From: Bacteroides zhangwenhongii
Lineage (GTDB): Bacteria > Bacteroidota > Bacteroidia > Bacteroidales > Bacteroidaceae
DNA: 64,000 nucleotides
NCBI RefSeq assembly: GCF_009193325.2
Contig: NZ_CP059856.1
Span: 992,001-1,056,000, forward strand
Reading direction: 5' to 3'
Shown here: positions 53,950 to 63,609 of the stretch, in pieces
How positions within the stretch are numbered: position 1 is the stretch's first letter
How the letters are laid out: every line of letters starts with the position of its first letter
The notes under the pieces: model-generated
Database searches by the model: none
The model's input: only the letters and a program-made list of their open reading frames with translations
Told to the model about the DNA's origin: nothing
Position numbers and translations under genes: made by a program

Positions 53950-55920
53950 ATGAAAAAGTTTAATTTAAAACCACAGGGAGGTTCCTGCACGAAGATGTTC
54001 TGCAAGAGTTGGCTCTTTATTGGCTTGCTTGTAACTTTCTGTTTGGCGGCATGCTCGGACGATGATGATAAGGCGGAGACTCCTGTATTTCCGGCAAAAC
54101 AGAATATCGTCTGCAATGCTGGTGAAACAACCGATTTTACTTTTACGGCGAATACAAACTGGAGTTTGGCTTCTTCTGCCATTTGGTGCAAGTTCAAAAG
54201 CGATGCTACGGAAGAATATGTGGTATCCGGAACTGCCGGTACACATACATTAACCGTTATGGCTACAGGCGACGACCAAAAGGTGGAAAAGGCGAGCGTA
54301 GCTAAATTGGAATTGACAATGGGCGGACAGGCTATTGTGATTGGTGAAGTTACTCGTTCGGCTGTGGGTACGGAATTGAAGATATTCGACCTTGAGGGGA
54401 ATGAAATCGATAAAACCACTGGACTTAAGGTAGGATACGACGGCTATGCTCAATTTGCGGTAGAAGCTAACTTCCGTTTTGCTGTTACCAATCTTCCGGG
54501 GTGGGTACAATTGGAAGGCGGTTCTCTTGTCGGCACTGTCGGTAAGAAGGTGAAAGGTGGTTTGAAGATCATACAAGACGAAAATCGTGAGAAGTACCCG
54601 GTTGAGGCAAATATTAAGGAAAATGTGATTACGTTTGCTGATGAAGAAGGTAAAGCATTCTATGAGTTCCCTGTTTATTATGAGGGAATGGATCCTGCGG
54701 ACATTGATATAAAACGTCCATCAACCAATAGATATGATTGGGTTGTATCTTTGGATGGAAAGACTTTCAAGCAGAGTGCAGGTGGAGTGGCAGGCACGGG
54801 AGGTAGTACTACTACTTTAAAAAATCGTGTGCCATTTACTGTTAAAGCTTTGAATGATGATTATGAGGTGGTATTCGTAGAAAAGGGAGCGATGAATAAT
54901 GATTTGTATGTTATGGATGCCACTTATAACGAATGGATGCGTTGTGAACGCGAAGGTGGTAAGGTTACGCTCATTGTAAACGAATATGTTCCGGAGTCTT
55001 GGGAACCTGCTGAAAGGGTTGGATATGTACTTGTATTCCCACGTGAAGAATATGAAAAAATCAAAGATAATTTGGAAGAGGAAATCATTAACGGGGAAGA
55101 AATTGTTCATAAATATGACGAAGCTAATCTTGTTCTTCAGTTTACTCAAAAGGAAATAAAAAACAATGAGGACGGTGAGCAAATCTTTACTGCGCAAGAA
55201 GGAACCGGAAGTATGGCTCCTATAGAATGTACAATATATGGAGGAAATGATGCTGCTGCTCTTAAGGATGAATATAAGGTTACAAGTATTTCAGAAATCA
55301 AGCAACCTTCTGCAAAGTCAACATTGGTAAGCCTTCCCTTTGAAGTTTATAACGCTGAATGTTATTATTGGGATACTAAAGGAGCGGCAGTAGGTATTGT
55401 AGAACCGTCTGGACAAACAATTACTATATCAACTGACGCAGCAAAAGGAAGAGATATACTATTGGTTGTTAACGATGAGCCTGGGGATTACAAAGTAATG
55501 CTGATTGTGAGAATCAGTAATGCCGGAAGTGGTGGCGGAGAAACAGCATCTGTATTTACAGTAACGGATAGCATGTTAAATCCTATTGCTTGTACCCCTT
55601 ATGACGGTAGTATGGGACAGGCTGATTATTTTACAGAGCATTATGGAGTAAGTGATATTTTTGATGTAAAGAATCCTCCTGTAGGAAAGTCAATGAATAT
55701 AAGTTTAGCCTCTTCAGGCATTGCTGATTTTCAATGTTATGATAGTGATGAAGCGTTAATTAATGCATCTGCTGATATTGAAACAACTTCAGACTGGGTT
55801 ACTGGCAAACTTTATCTAAATGTATGGATGGGGGCTGGTAGCGTTTTAACTAAAACTGTGTTTCTGATAATTACAGGAGAAGACGGTAGCAAACACATGT
55901 TAGTTATCAATATTGCATAA
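53950..55920 (+). CDS. Surface lipoprotein with BACON-like N-terminus (DUF5003-like)
   Basis: A 656-aa lipoprotein (lipobox LAAC followed by SDDDD, a classic surface-export signal). Residues about 45-140 form a BACON-like sandwich (FTFTANTNWSLASSAIWCKF); 145-260 another beta-rich domain. The remainder (about 215-656) is unrecognised, with repeated elements such as DEYKVTSISEIKQP and EHYGVSDIFDVKNPP that suggest two related C-terminal domains. From about 54600 on the DNA is visibly richer in A and T than the first part and the neighbouring genes, as if the C-terminal region had been exchanged. Fit to DUF5003 is tentative. Confidence 0.6.
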   Translation: MKKFNLKPQGGSCTKMFCKSWLFIGLLVTFCLAACSDDDDKAETPVFPAKQNIVCNAGETTDFTFTANTNWSLASSAIWCKFKSDATEEYVVSGTAGTHTLTVMATGDDQKVEKASVAKLELTMGGQAIVIGEVTRSAVGTELKIFDLEGNEIDKTTGLKVGYDGYAQFAVEANFRFAVTNLPGWVQLEGGSLVGTVGKKVKGGLKIIQDENREKYPVEANIKENVITFADEEGKAFYEFPVYYEGMDPADIDIKRPSTNRYDWVVSLDGKTFKQSAGGVAGTGGSTTTLKNRVPFTVKALNDDYEVVFVEKGAMNNDLYVMDATYNEWMRCEREGGKVTLIVNEYVPESWEPAERVGYVLVFPREEYEKIKDNLEEEIINGEEIVHKYDEANLVLQFTQKEIKNNEDGEQIFTAQEGTGSMAPIECTIYGGNDAAALKDEYKVTSISEIKQPSAKSTLVSLPFEVYNAECYYWDTKGAAVGIVEPSGQTITISTDAAKGRDILLVVNDEPGDYKVMLIVRISNAGSGGGETASVFTVTDSMLNPIACTPYDGSMGQADYFTEHYGVSDIFDVKNPPVGKSMNISLASSGIADFQCYDSDEALINASADIETTSDWVTGKLYLNVWMGAGSVLTKTVFLIITGEDGSKHMLVINIA

Positions 55921-55958
55921 TTTGTGCGTGAATAATTATAACGAATAAGAGATTATCA

Positions 55959-58679
55959 ATGAATTTACATAAATTATACTCAATATTCTTCCTGCCCCTC
56001 ATCGTCAGCTTGCTGACAATAGTGGTAGTAAGCGGTTGCTCCGACGATGATGAGGAAATGTTACAAAGCCAATACGGTTATGTGCAGTTCAAACTCTACA
56101 AGGACGCCTCTTTTGGAAAGGAAGGAACCACTCGTGTAGCGGACAAACTGGAAACGTTGTCTACCGCACAGAAGATAAAGGTGGTGATGGTGCACAACGG
56201 TACCACCGTTTCACAAACATTGCCTTTGAACTCATACAATGCAGGCAATGCGGAATATGGTGTGCGCAGTGATAAATTGAAGTTAGTAGTTGGTACGTAT
56301 AAAGTGATCGGTTACGTGCTGTATGACAAACTCGATAAGGAAATCATGGCAGGGCCCGGTGGAGATAACGAAGATTTTACCGTTATAGCCGGAGGACTTC
56401 AAGAGAAAGCATTGACAGTAGATGCCGTATCTCGCGGTATGCTGACTTTCAAACTGACGAAACAATGGGCTAAGACACGTGCTACAGACGAATATCTGTT
56501 CAGTAGCATTCGCTTTATCGATGTTACTCTGATGAATACCTTCACCCGTGAAACTACGGAGTTGAAAGACATGAAGGTTACTTATAAAGAAGGCTCAAAG
56601 GAAAATGTGAATCCTGCTAATCCGGAAGATAAGTACATGGATATAGAAGAAGCAACCTGCGATTCTGCCGTATGGGTTCCTGCCGGTACTTATCAGGTAG
56701 TAGCTTATACCACTTATACAAAAAAAGGTATTACTAAACCTCAATTGGAAACGCAAGCTATAAGAAGCGAGCCTATTGTTGTGAAAGACAACGAGCTGAC
56801 AAGCGAAGCGATCGTACCTATTCAGTTAAAGGAAACCGCAGAGTATATCAAAGACTATAAAGCCTTGAAAGAAATATGGGAAGCTTTGGACGGAGAACAC
56901 TGGAACTACAATGGCGGTACGGTGGATAACACGGTTCACAGTAAAAACTGGAACTTCAATAAGGAACTGGACATGTGGGGCAACCAGCCGGGCGTCGATC
57001 TGGACGAAAAGGGGCGTGTAACCGGACTTTCGCTCACAGGCTTCGGTGCTAAAGGAAGAGTGCCTGATGCTATCGGACAATTGACTGAGCTGAAAACACT
57101 TGCTTTTGGTACGCACAGCGAAATGCTGAGTGGCAGACTCTTCGGTGACGAAGAATTGACACCAGACATGGACGACGCAAAGAAGGAGAGGATACGCATG
57201 CACTATAAACGGACGTTCCTTGATTACGACCCACGTTCTCATATGTCGGAAATGTTGCAAGAGAGTATCAACCGTGATACGGATATGAAGCCGATAAAGA
57301 AAGATAACCGCATCACGCTGAAGGATACACAAATCGGCACACTTACCAACCGTATCACATTTATCTCGAAAGCTCTCATGCGGTTGACGAAATTGCAGAA
57401 CTTTAATATCGCCAATTCACCTGTTCTCGCCGATGCTATCGCTACCGGATGGGAGGATGAAGACTCGGAATATGCAAAACAGTATGCTGATGAAGATTTG
57501 AGCTGGAGCAATCTGAAAGATTTGACAGATATAGAGCTTTATAACTGCCCCAATATGGATAGGGTTCCGGACTTTATTTACGAATTGCCCGAACTGCAGT
57601 CGCTGAACCTTGCCTGCAATAGAGGCATCAGTGCTAGACAATTGCAAGATGACTGGAAAAAACTTGCTGATAGTGAGAAGACCGGTCCTAAAATCCAGAT
57701 ACTTTATTTGGGGTATAACAATCTGGAAGAATTCCCACCTTCTGAGTCTTTAAAGAAAATGGTTAAGCTTGGCTTGCTCGATTGCGTGCATAATAATATA
57801 CATACGGTACATGCTTTCGGTACGAAGGTTAAACTGGCCACCCTGATGCTGGGCAATAATCAAATTACAGAAATTCCGGATGATTTCTGCTCCTTTACCG
57901 AGCAGGTGGAAGGACTGAATTTCTCTAATAACAAGCTGAAATATATTCCGAATATTTTTAATGCCAAATCGGTATATGTAATGGCATCAGTGGATTTCTC
58001 TTACAATGAGATTGGCTCGGTGGATGGAAAGAACATTAATTGTTCTATGGAGGACTATAAGGGCATTAATGCCAGCACGGTCAGCCTGTCGAATAATCAA
58101 ATCAGTAAGTTCCCCACAGAACTGTTTGCAACAGGTTCTCCAATTGGAACCATTAACTTGAGCGGCAATGAGATGACCTCTATTCCGGAAAACTCACTGA
58201 AGCCGAAGAACGGAAACTATAAGAATACGCATTTGCTTACGGTGATAGATTTGCGCTTCAATAAGTTGACAAGCCTGTCGGATGACTTCCGTGCAACGAC
58301 TTTGCCTTATTTGTCAAATATGGACATCAGCTACAACTGTTTCTCCAAGTTCCCGACACAGCCGCTGAACAGTAGTCAGTTGAAAGCGTTCGGTATCCGC
58401 CACCAGCGCGATAAGGACGGCAACCGTACTTTGCGTGAATGGCCTACGGGTATCACTACTTGTCCGAGTTTGCTGCAATTGCAGATTGGTTCGAACGATA
58501 TTCGTAAAGTGAACGAAACACTTACTTCACGGCTCTATATATTAGAGATTGCAGACAATCCGAATATTTCTCTGGATGTAACCAGTGTATGTCCTTATAT
58601 CGAGGCAGGCATGTATGTATTGCTTTATGATAAGACACAGGATATTCGTGGTTGTGATGCTTTGGATATTGAACGATAA
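55959..58679 (+). CDS. Leucine-rich-repeat surface lipoprotein (DUF4458-like)
   Basis: A 906-aa lipoprotein (lipobox VSGC, then SDDDEE). The N-terminal domain (about 35-170) resembles DUF4458 (YGYVQFKLYKDASF; GTYKVIGYVLYDKLDKEI), followed by a second beta domain to about 290, and then leucine-rich repeats from about 310 to 890. Typical repeat units are LTDIELYNCPNMDRVPDFIY, LATLMLGNNQITEIPDDF and STVSLSNNQISKFPTELF. LRR proteins of Bacteroides are usually surface-exposed protein-binding modules. Here it may capture protein ligands for the protease and transporter. Confidence 0.82.
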   Translation: MNLHKLYSIFFLPLIVSLLTIVVVSGCSDDDEEMLQSQYGYVQFKLYKDASFGKEGTTRVADKLETLSTAQKIKVVMVHNGTTVSQTLPLNSYNAGNAEYGVRSDKLKLVVGTYKVIGYVLYDKLDKEIMAGPGGDNEDFTVIAGGLQEKALTVDAVSRGMLTFKLTKQWAKTRATDEYLFSSIRFIDVTLMNTFTRETTELKDMKVTYKEGSKENVNPANPEDKYMDIEEATCDSAVWVPAGTYQVVAYTTYTKKGITKPQLETQAIRSEPIVVKDNELTSEAIVPIQLKETAEYIKDYKALKEIWEALDGEHWNYNGGTVDNTVHSKNWNFNKELDMWGNQPGVDLDEKGRVTGLSLTGFGAKGRVPDAIGQLTELKTLAFGTHSEMLSGRLFGDEELTPDMDDAKKERIRMHYKRTFLDYDPRSHMSEMLQESINRDTDMKPIKKDNRITLKDTQIGTLTNRITFISKALMRLTKLQNFNIANSPVLADAIATGWEDEDSEYAKQYADEDLSWSNLKDLTDIELYNCPNMDRVPDFIYELPELQSLNLACNRGISARQLQDDWKKLADSEKTGPKIQILYLGYNNLEEFPPSESLKKMVKLGLLDCVHNNIHTVHAFGTKVKLATLMLGNNQITEIPDDFCSFTEQVEGLNFSNNKLKYIPNIFNAKSVYVMASVDFSYNEIGSVDGKNINCSMEDYKGINASTVSLSNNQISKFPTELFATGSPIGTINLSGNEMTSIPENSLKPKNGNYKNTHLLTVIDLRFNKLTSLSDDFRATTLPYLSNMDISYNCFSKFPTQPLNSSQLKAFGIRHQRDKDGNRTLREWPTGITTCPSLLQLQIGSNDIRKVNETLTSRLYILEIADNPNISLDVTSVCPYIEAGMYVLLYDKTQDIRGCDALDIER

Positions 58680-58696
58680 TATAAAAGATTCTATTA

Positions 58697-60676
58697 ATGA
58701 AATATATTAGTAAAATAACATTAGGACTGATTCTTTGCACGGCATTCGTAACCTCGTGTAAGGATGATGACGAACCGGGAATCGAGGGCCTTTCGGTGGA
58801 TAAGACCGAAATTACGATGAGCGCCGCAGGTGGAACCGAAAAGATTGCCGTTTCGTCCAGCGATCAATGGGTGACGAGCACCAAAGAACCTTGGTTAGCC
58901 ATCTCTCCTGCCAACGGTATCGGTTCGGCAGTATGTGAGGTAACTATCGACTCCACACTGCAAAATCTTGCGCGTACGACAGAGATACTTTTTGCCATGA
59001 ACGGCAGAACGCCTCAAAAGGTAACGGTTACACAGTTCGGTTTCAGCAAGCAAATCCTGATAAAAGAGCCGGAAGTAAAAATTGCCAGTTCGGATCGTTA
59101 TAACGACCGTGTTTTCAAAAGCACTATCTCTACGAATGTCGAATTTAAAATCGCCGGAGTAGATTATTCTTTTGCTGAAAAAGAAACTATGACGGAAGAG
59201 CAAAAAGCGGATGCGGAGAGCGACCGTACAGATTGGTTGACATTGCCGAAAGAGAAAGATCTGGATGTGGATTTAGACCGTGGAGCGCGTCCGCGTACTA
59301 TAAAGTTAAATTTCCGTTGGGGAATGAATGTAGTTCCTTATACCCGTGTGGCTAAGGTTCGTCTGGTTCCGAAAAAGGACGAGGACGTGGATGGCTTGGT
59401 CGATGAAAACGGTAATAAGATAGATGCAGTCGTGCTGACCGTGAGACAGGAGGCTGCCATGAAGATTGAAGATAACCGTTCGGGTGACTCGTTGGCGGTA
59501 ATTACTATCAATAACAAACTTCAGTCTATGATGCAGATTGATGCCAGCGAAAATATGATGAACTGGGCGAATGTGACGCTTTGGGAAGCTACGGATAAGG
59601 AAATGGAGAATATGCCGGAAGAAGCGGTAGGCCGTGTACGTTCTGTAAGTTTCACGATGATTAACCTGCAAGATGGTGAATCATTTCCGAAGGAAATCCG
59701 TCATCTGAAATATCTGGAATCATTCACTGTTCAGAGTAATGAAAATAATCAGATACGTACAATCTCTATGGGAGAAGAAATAGGTGAATTGCAATATCTG
59801 AAGAATCTGACGGTGGCCGCTATTGGCATCAATGCTCTTCCCGACAATTTTGTTAAGTTAGGCAATACGCTGGAAACATTGGATTTGAGAAGTAACAACT
59901 TCCCGTCATTGTCTGTGATTACAGATGTGGTGAATAAAGATAAGTTCACTAAGTTGAAGGCTCTGTCGTTGATCGGATGTCGCGCTACGGATGTATTACG
60001 TGATTTAAGTCTTATTAGCGGAGGCAAATATAACGGTAGAGATGTCGGTTTACATGTAAATATCTCTAAAGACAAGACGCAAAAAGATGCTTTCTTGAAA
60101 CTGTTGACATGGGATAAGCTTATTTCAGTGGAACTGTCGTATAACTTCTTTGAGGGGGAACTTCCTACCGACGAAGAGGTAAGGATGGCATTGGAAGCAG
60201 CAGGTCAACCACTTACTTATCAGGAAAGTGACTTCTTTAGCAAAGAAGACCTGGATGCCACTTCATCCATCTATGAGTATAAAATATCTAAAGATACTTG
60301 TCAATGGTTACTGTCGGATGACAACAAGGTTATTTATCAGGAGCAGGAGGCTGTGACTGGACAGGATATTCCACGTGTATTACCATTTGCCCGTACATTG
60401 CATTTCAACCAGAACTTCATGACGGGTAAAATACCGAATTGGCTGTTGTTCCATCCGTACTTTGCATACTGGCATCCGGAAGTAATGGTGTTCAACCAGC
60501 AGGAAGGGGGTAAGAATTCTTCTGGAGATGCAGTTGGATTCAGCAATGTAGAACTCGTGAACTACGATTATTCTTACTATTACGGCAGTGGAGACAATGG
60601 ATCAAGCCAAAAGGTTAACGGCGTAGCTTATCCGTTGTATTATAAAGTATTTGTATTATCGGATACAGTAGAATAA
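58697..60676 (+). CDS. BACON-domain leucine-rich-repeat surface lipoprotein
   Basis: A 659-aa lipoprotein (lipobox VTSC, then KDDDEPG). Residues about 30-110 form a BACON domain (ITMSAAGGTEKIAVSSSDQW, WLAISPANGIGSAVCEVTI). A middle domain of about 150 residues follows, then a short LRR region from about 315 (LKYLESFTVQ, LQYLKNLTVAAIGINALPDN, LGNTLETLDLRSNNFPSL). BACON domains often hold binding modules at the surface. It lies 17 bases after the other LRR gene and has a similar plan, so the two may be distant paralogues. Confidence 0.78.
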   Translation: MKYISKITLGLILCTAFVTSCKDDDEPGIEGLSVDKTEITMSAAGGTEKIAVSSSDQWVTSTKEPWLAISPANGIGSAVCEVTIDSTLQNLARTTEILFAMNGRTPQKVTVTQFGFSKQILIKEPEVKIASSDRYNDRVFKSTISTNVEFKIAGVDYSFAEKETMTEEQKADAESDRTDWLTLPKEKDLDVDLDRGARPRTIKLNFRWGMNVVPYTRVAKVRLVPKKDEDVDGLVDENGNKIDAVVLTVRQEAAMKIEDNRSGDSLAVITINNKLQSMMQIDASENMMNWANVTLWEATDKEMENMPEEAVGRVRSVSFTMINLQDGESFPKEIRHLKYLESFTVQSNENNQIRTISMGEEIGELQYLKNLTVAAIGINALPDNFVKLGNTLETLDLRSNNFPSLSVITDVVNKDKFTKLKALSLIGCRATDVLRDLSLISGGKYNGRDVGLHVNISKDKTQKDAFLKLLTWDKLISVELSYNFFEGELPTDEEVRMALEAAGQPLTYQESDFFSKEDLDATSSIYEYKISKDTCQWLLSDDNKVIYQEQEAVTGQDIPRVLPFARTLHFNQNFMTGKIPNWLLFHPYFAYWHPEVMVFNQQEGGKNSSGDAVGFSNVELVNYDYSYYYGSGDNGSSQKVNGVAYPLYYKVFVLSDTVE

Positions 60677-60709
60677 ATATCATTAACAAGAATAATTAAA
60701 TAAGGAACA

Positions 60710-62803
60710 ATGAAGAAAAAAATCTTATATACAGCATTGTTTGCCCTGACGCTGACTGCCTGCTCGGAACAAGAACTGATTGAACAACCGTCCACCCCGA
60801 CAGGGGGGACGGAAGTCCAACTTCCGGCGGATGTCACTTCCGGTGAATTGCTGATAAAGTTCGACCCGGCAATGACGGAGATTCTTGACCGGACTCTTGC
60901 CGTTGCTACCAGGAGTGGGGGAGCTATGACCCGTTCCGGGATCCCTTCTACCGACGAGGTATTGGCTATTCTGGGGGCTTATCATTTTGAACGTATATTT
61001 CCGGTAGATCCCAGAAATGAAGAACGGACCCGCACCGCAGGATTGCATCTGTGGTATCGGGTGAAGTTTGATGAAAATACGGATGTGAAAGAAGCAGCCC
61101 GTCGGCTCAGTCAGTTGGGCGAAGTTTCCAAAGTACAGGCAAACAGCCGCATTCAACGTGCTTACAAAAAACAATCCTATCGCACTTATATCAGCGAAAA
61201 CGCTTTAAAACAAAAGGCTACTACGCGTACAGGGGGAACAGAAAGCAGATTCGATGATCCCGGTCTGTCGTATCAATGGCATTACATCAACAGCGGAGAC
61301 AATGAGTTTGATAATAAGAATGAACTGCATAATGGTTCGATAGCGGGATGTGATGTCGGTTGCGAGGAAGCATGGAAAAAATGTACAGGCGATCCGTCTA
61401 TTATTGTTGCTGTGCTGGACGAAGGCGTCATGAATACTCATCCTGATTTAAAAGACAATATCTGGATAAACGAAGGTGAAGAATTGTATGCCGGTAAAGA
61501 TAACGACAAGAACGGTTATGAGGATGATAAGTACGGTTACAATTTCGTAAGTAATTCGCCTGTTATTACATGGCAGGATATTAACGATTCGGGACACGGC
61601 ACACACGTTGCCGGTACGATTGCTGCTATGAACGGCAATGGTAAAGGGGTCTGCGGTATTGCCGGTGGCGATGGTACACCTAATTCGGGCGTTAAGATTA
61701 TGTCATGTCAGGTGTTTTCAGGTGAGTATGGTGTGAGTCTGGACGGTGAGGCGCGGGCTATCAAGTATGCGGCAGACAATGGCGCCGTTATCCTGCAATG
61801 TAGCTGGGGTTACAACTCTGCTTTGGCAAATCTGGTAGACGGATATACTCCGGGGCCGGGTTCTGAAGAAGAATGGTCGGGACTTTATCCGCTGGAAAAA
61901 GAAGCGTTGGACTACTTTATCAATAACGCCGGTTCTCCTAATGGAGTAATCGACGGTGGTCTGGCCATTTTCGCTTCCGGCAACGAATATGCGGCTATGC
62001 CTGCATTCCCTGCTGCTTATTCTAAATGTATATCAGTAAGCGCGGTAGCTGCCGACTTTACTCCGGCTTCTTATACCGACTATGGTAAGGAAGTGACGAT
62101 CTCGGCTCCGGGCGGTGATACGGAATATTATAATCCGGTGGGAGAGAATGACCCTGAAATATGGGAAGAAATAGACGGTGCTCATTCCGGTTCTATTCTC
62201 TCCACATTGATAAAGGACGGCCAACCTGCCTATGGATATATGGACGGTACGTCTATGGCTTGCCCGCATGTATCGGGAGTAGCCGCATTAGGATTATCGC
62301 ATGCAGTTAAGTTGCGTCGTCACTTTAAGGCAAGCGAGTTTGTGGAACTGCTGAAAGAATCAGTGAAGCCGCTGGATAACTATTATAATGCGGGACAGGT
62401 GAAACGGTTCTATCGTAACCACCTTACTCACGGTGCTTCCGCTACGAAAGTAGAATTGTCGAGATACGTCGGCAAGATGGGGTCGGGACTGGCAGACGCC
62501 GCAATGTTGCTGAACAAGATCGACGGCAGCGGTTCGGATATGGTAGTGCCTAACGTGTATGTGTCAGAAGCGGCAACATCGACGGTGAATCTTGCTTATT
62601 ACTTCGTGAATGGTGAGAAGCTGACTTATGCCTGCACATCTGCTGATACAGCTATCGCTACGGTAAAGGTAACAGGTACGCTGATGGAGGTATCCGGCGT
62701 AAAAACCGGAGCGACCCGTATCACGGTGAAAGTAAGCAACGGGACAGAGCAAACAATCACCGTCACAGTTCGTAAGAAAGCCAATGACAACGGTTGGATG
62801 TAA
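60710..62803 (+). CDS. Subtilisin-like (S8) serine protease lipoprotein
   Basis: A 697-aa lipoprotein (lipobox LTAC, then SEQELIE). Residues about 40-150 look like a fervidolysin-type inhibitor prodomain (GELLIKFDPAMTEIL; LHLWYRVKFDENTDV). The catalytic domain follows with Asp237 in VAVLDEGV, His296 in GHGTHVAG, oxyanion Asn425 in ASGNE and Ser515 in GTSMACPH. All are present; the usual DTG or DSG is DEG here. A C-terminal Ig-like (Big2-type) domain begins near 615. In a SusCD operon with no glycosidase, this enzyme points to proteins or peptides as the substrate. Confidence 0.92.
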   Translation: MKKKILYTALFALTLTACSEQELIEQPSTPTGGTEVQLPADVTSGELLIKFDPAMTEILDRTLAVATRSGGAMTRSGIPSTDEVLAILGAYHFERIFPVDPRNEERTRTAGLHLWYRVKFDENTDVKEAARRLSQLGEVSKVQANSRIQRAYKKQSYRTYISENALKQKATTRTGGTESRFDDPGLSYQWHYINSGDNEFDNKNELHNGSIAGCDVGCEEAWKKCTGDPSIIVAVLDEGVMNTHPDLKDNIWINEGEELYAGKDNDKNGYEDDKYGYNFVSNSPVITWQDINDSGHGTHVAGTIAAMNGNGKGVCGIAGGDGTPNSGVKIMSCQVFSGEYGVSLDGEARAIKYAADNGAVILQCSWGYNSALANLVDGYTPGPGSEEEWSGLYPLEKEALDYFINNAGSPNGVIDGGLAIFASGNEYAAMPAFPAAYSKCISVSAVAADFTPASYTDYGKEVTISAPGGDTEYYNPVGENDPEIWEEIDGAHSGSILSTLIKDGQPAYGYMDGTSMACPHVSGVAALGLSHAVKLRRHFKASEFVELLKESVKPLDNYYNAGQVKRFYRNHLTHGASATKVELSRYVGKMGSGLADAAMLLNKIDGSGSDMVVPNVYVSEAATSTVNLAYYFVNGEKLTYACTSADTAIATVKVTGTLMEVSGVKTGATRITVKVSNGTEQTITVTVRKKANDNGWM

Positions 62804-62815
62804 TTTTGATATTCA

Positions 62816-63589
62816 ATGAAACCCATTATTTGGATACGGTTATTTATATGTTGTGCGGTTGTCGGACTGTTCCGGGTGGCAGAAGCCCGGAATGTCCGTT
62901 CCGTTCTGCAGGAGGAAGAAATTCTGTGTTTCGACCGGACGGTGCTGGATGTCGGTACATTAACCGAAGACGATGCTCCGCAGACGTACCGTTTCATTTG
63001 CACGAACGTAAGCGGCAAAACCGTGAAGTTCACTCGTGTACGGACAACTTGCGGCTGCACGGCGGCTGAAGTCCGTATGGGAGAGATTCTTCCGGGCGAA
63101 ACAAGAGTGATAGCATTGACTTACACTCCGAAGAATCATCCGGGAACAATCGACACGAATGCTTTCATCTATCTGGCTTCTTCGGACAGTCTGCCGGCGG
63201 CACGCCTCACCTTGAGAGGAAATGTGCTTCCCGGAGCGGATGAATGGGCGCGCTATCCGTATGCAATGGGAAAGTTGAGGCTGAAACAAAACCGGATGGA
63301 ATTTCGCGAAGTGGTTGCCGGAAAGTGTCCTTCGGAACGGATTCTGTGTGGTAACAGCAGCGACAAACCGCTGCGCTTGTCGGCTTCCCGGCTTCCGGCA
63401 TTCGCTGCTTTCCGTACGGAACCGGAAGTTATCACTCCGGGCAGTGAAGCCGATATAGTGGTAACGATAGATGCCTTGCTGATTCCTGCGGATAAAGACA
63501 GTTCATTTACCTTTCCGCTTGTGCTGGAAGGTGTGGACGGGCAACCGTCGGAACGGACATTGAATATTAAAGTAAACCGTATTAAATAA
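62816..63589 (+). CDS. DUF1573 domain protein (two copies)
   Basis: A 257-aa secreted protein with a signal peptide (ending VAEA). Residues about 38-130 are a DUF1573 immunoglobulin-like domain (FDRTVLDVGTLTEDDAPQTY, FTRVRTTCGCTAAEVRMGEI, the latter with the conserved TCGCT); a weaker second copy follows (about 155-255, FREVVAGKCPSERILCGNSS). Such proteins are common at the ends of Bacteroides SusCD operons, of unknown role. It starts 12 bases after the protease gene. Confidence 0.85.
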   Translation: MKPIIWIRLFICCAVVGLFRVAEARNVRSVLQEEEILCFDRTVLDVGTLTEDDAPQTYRFICTNVSGKTVKFTRVRTTCGCTAAEVRMGEILPGETRVIALTYTPKNHPGTIDTNAFIYLASSDSLPAARLTLRGNVLPGADEWARYPYAMGKLRLKQNRMEFREVVAGKCPSERILCGNSSDKPLRLSASRLPAFAAFRTEPEVITPGSEADIVVTIDALLIPADKDSSFTFPLVLEGVDGQPSERTLNIKVNRIK

Positions 63590-63609
63590 CGATAAAATAA
63601 AAAGAAGAC

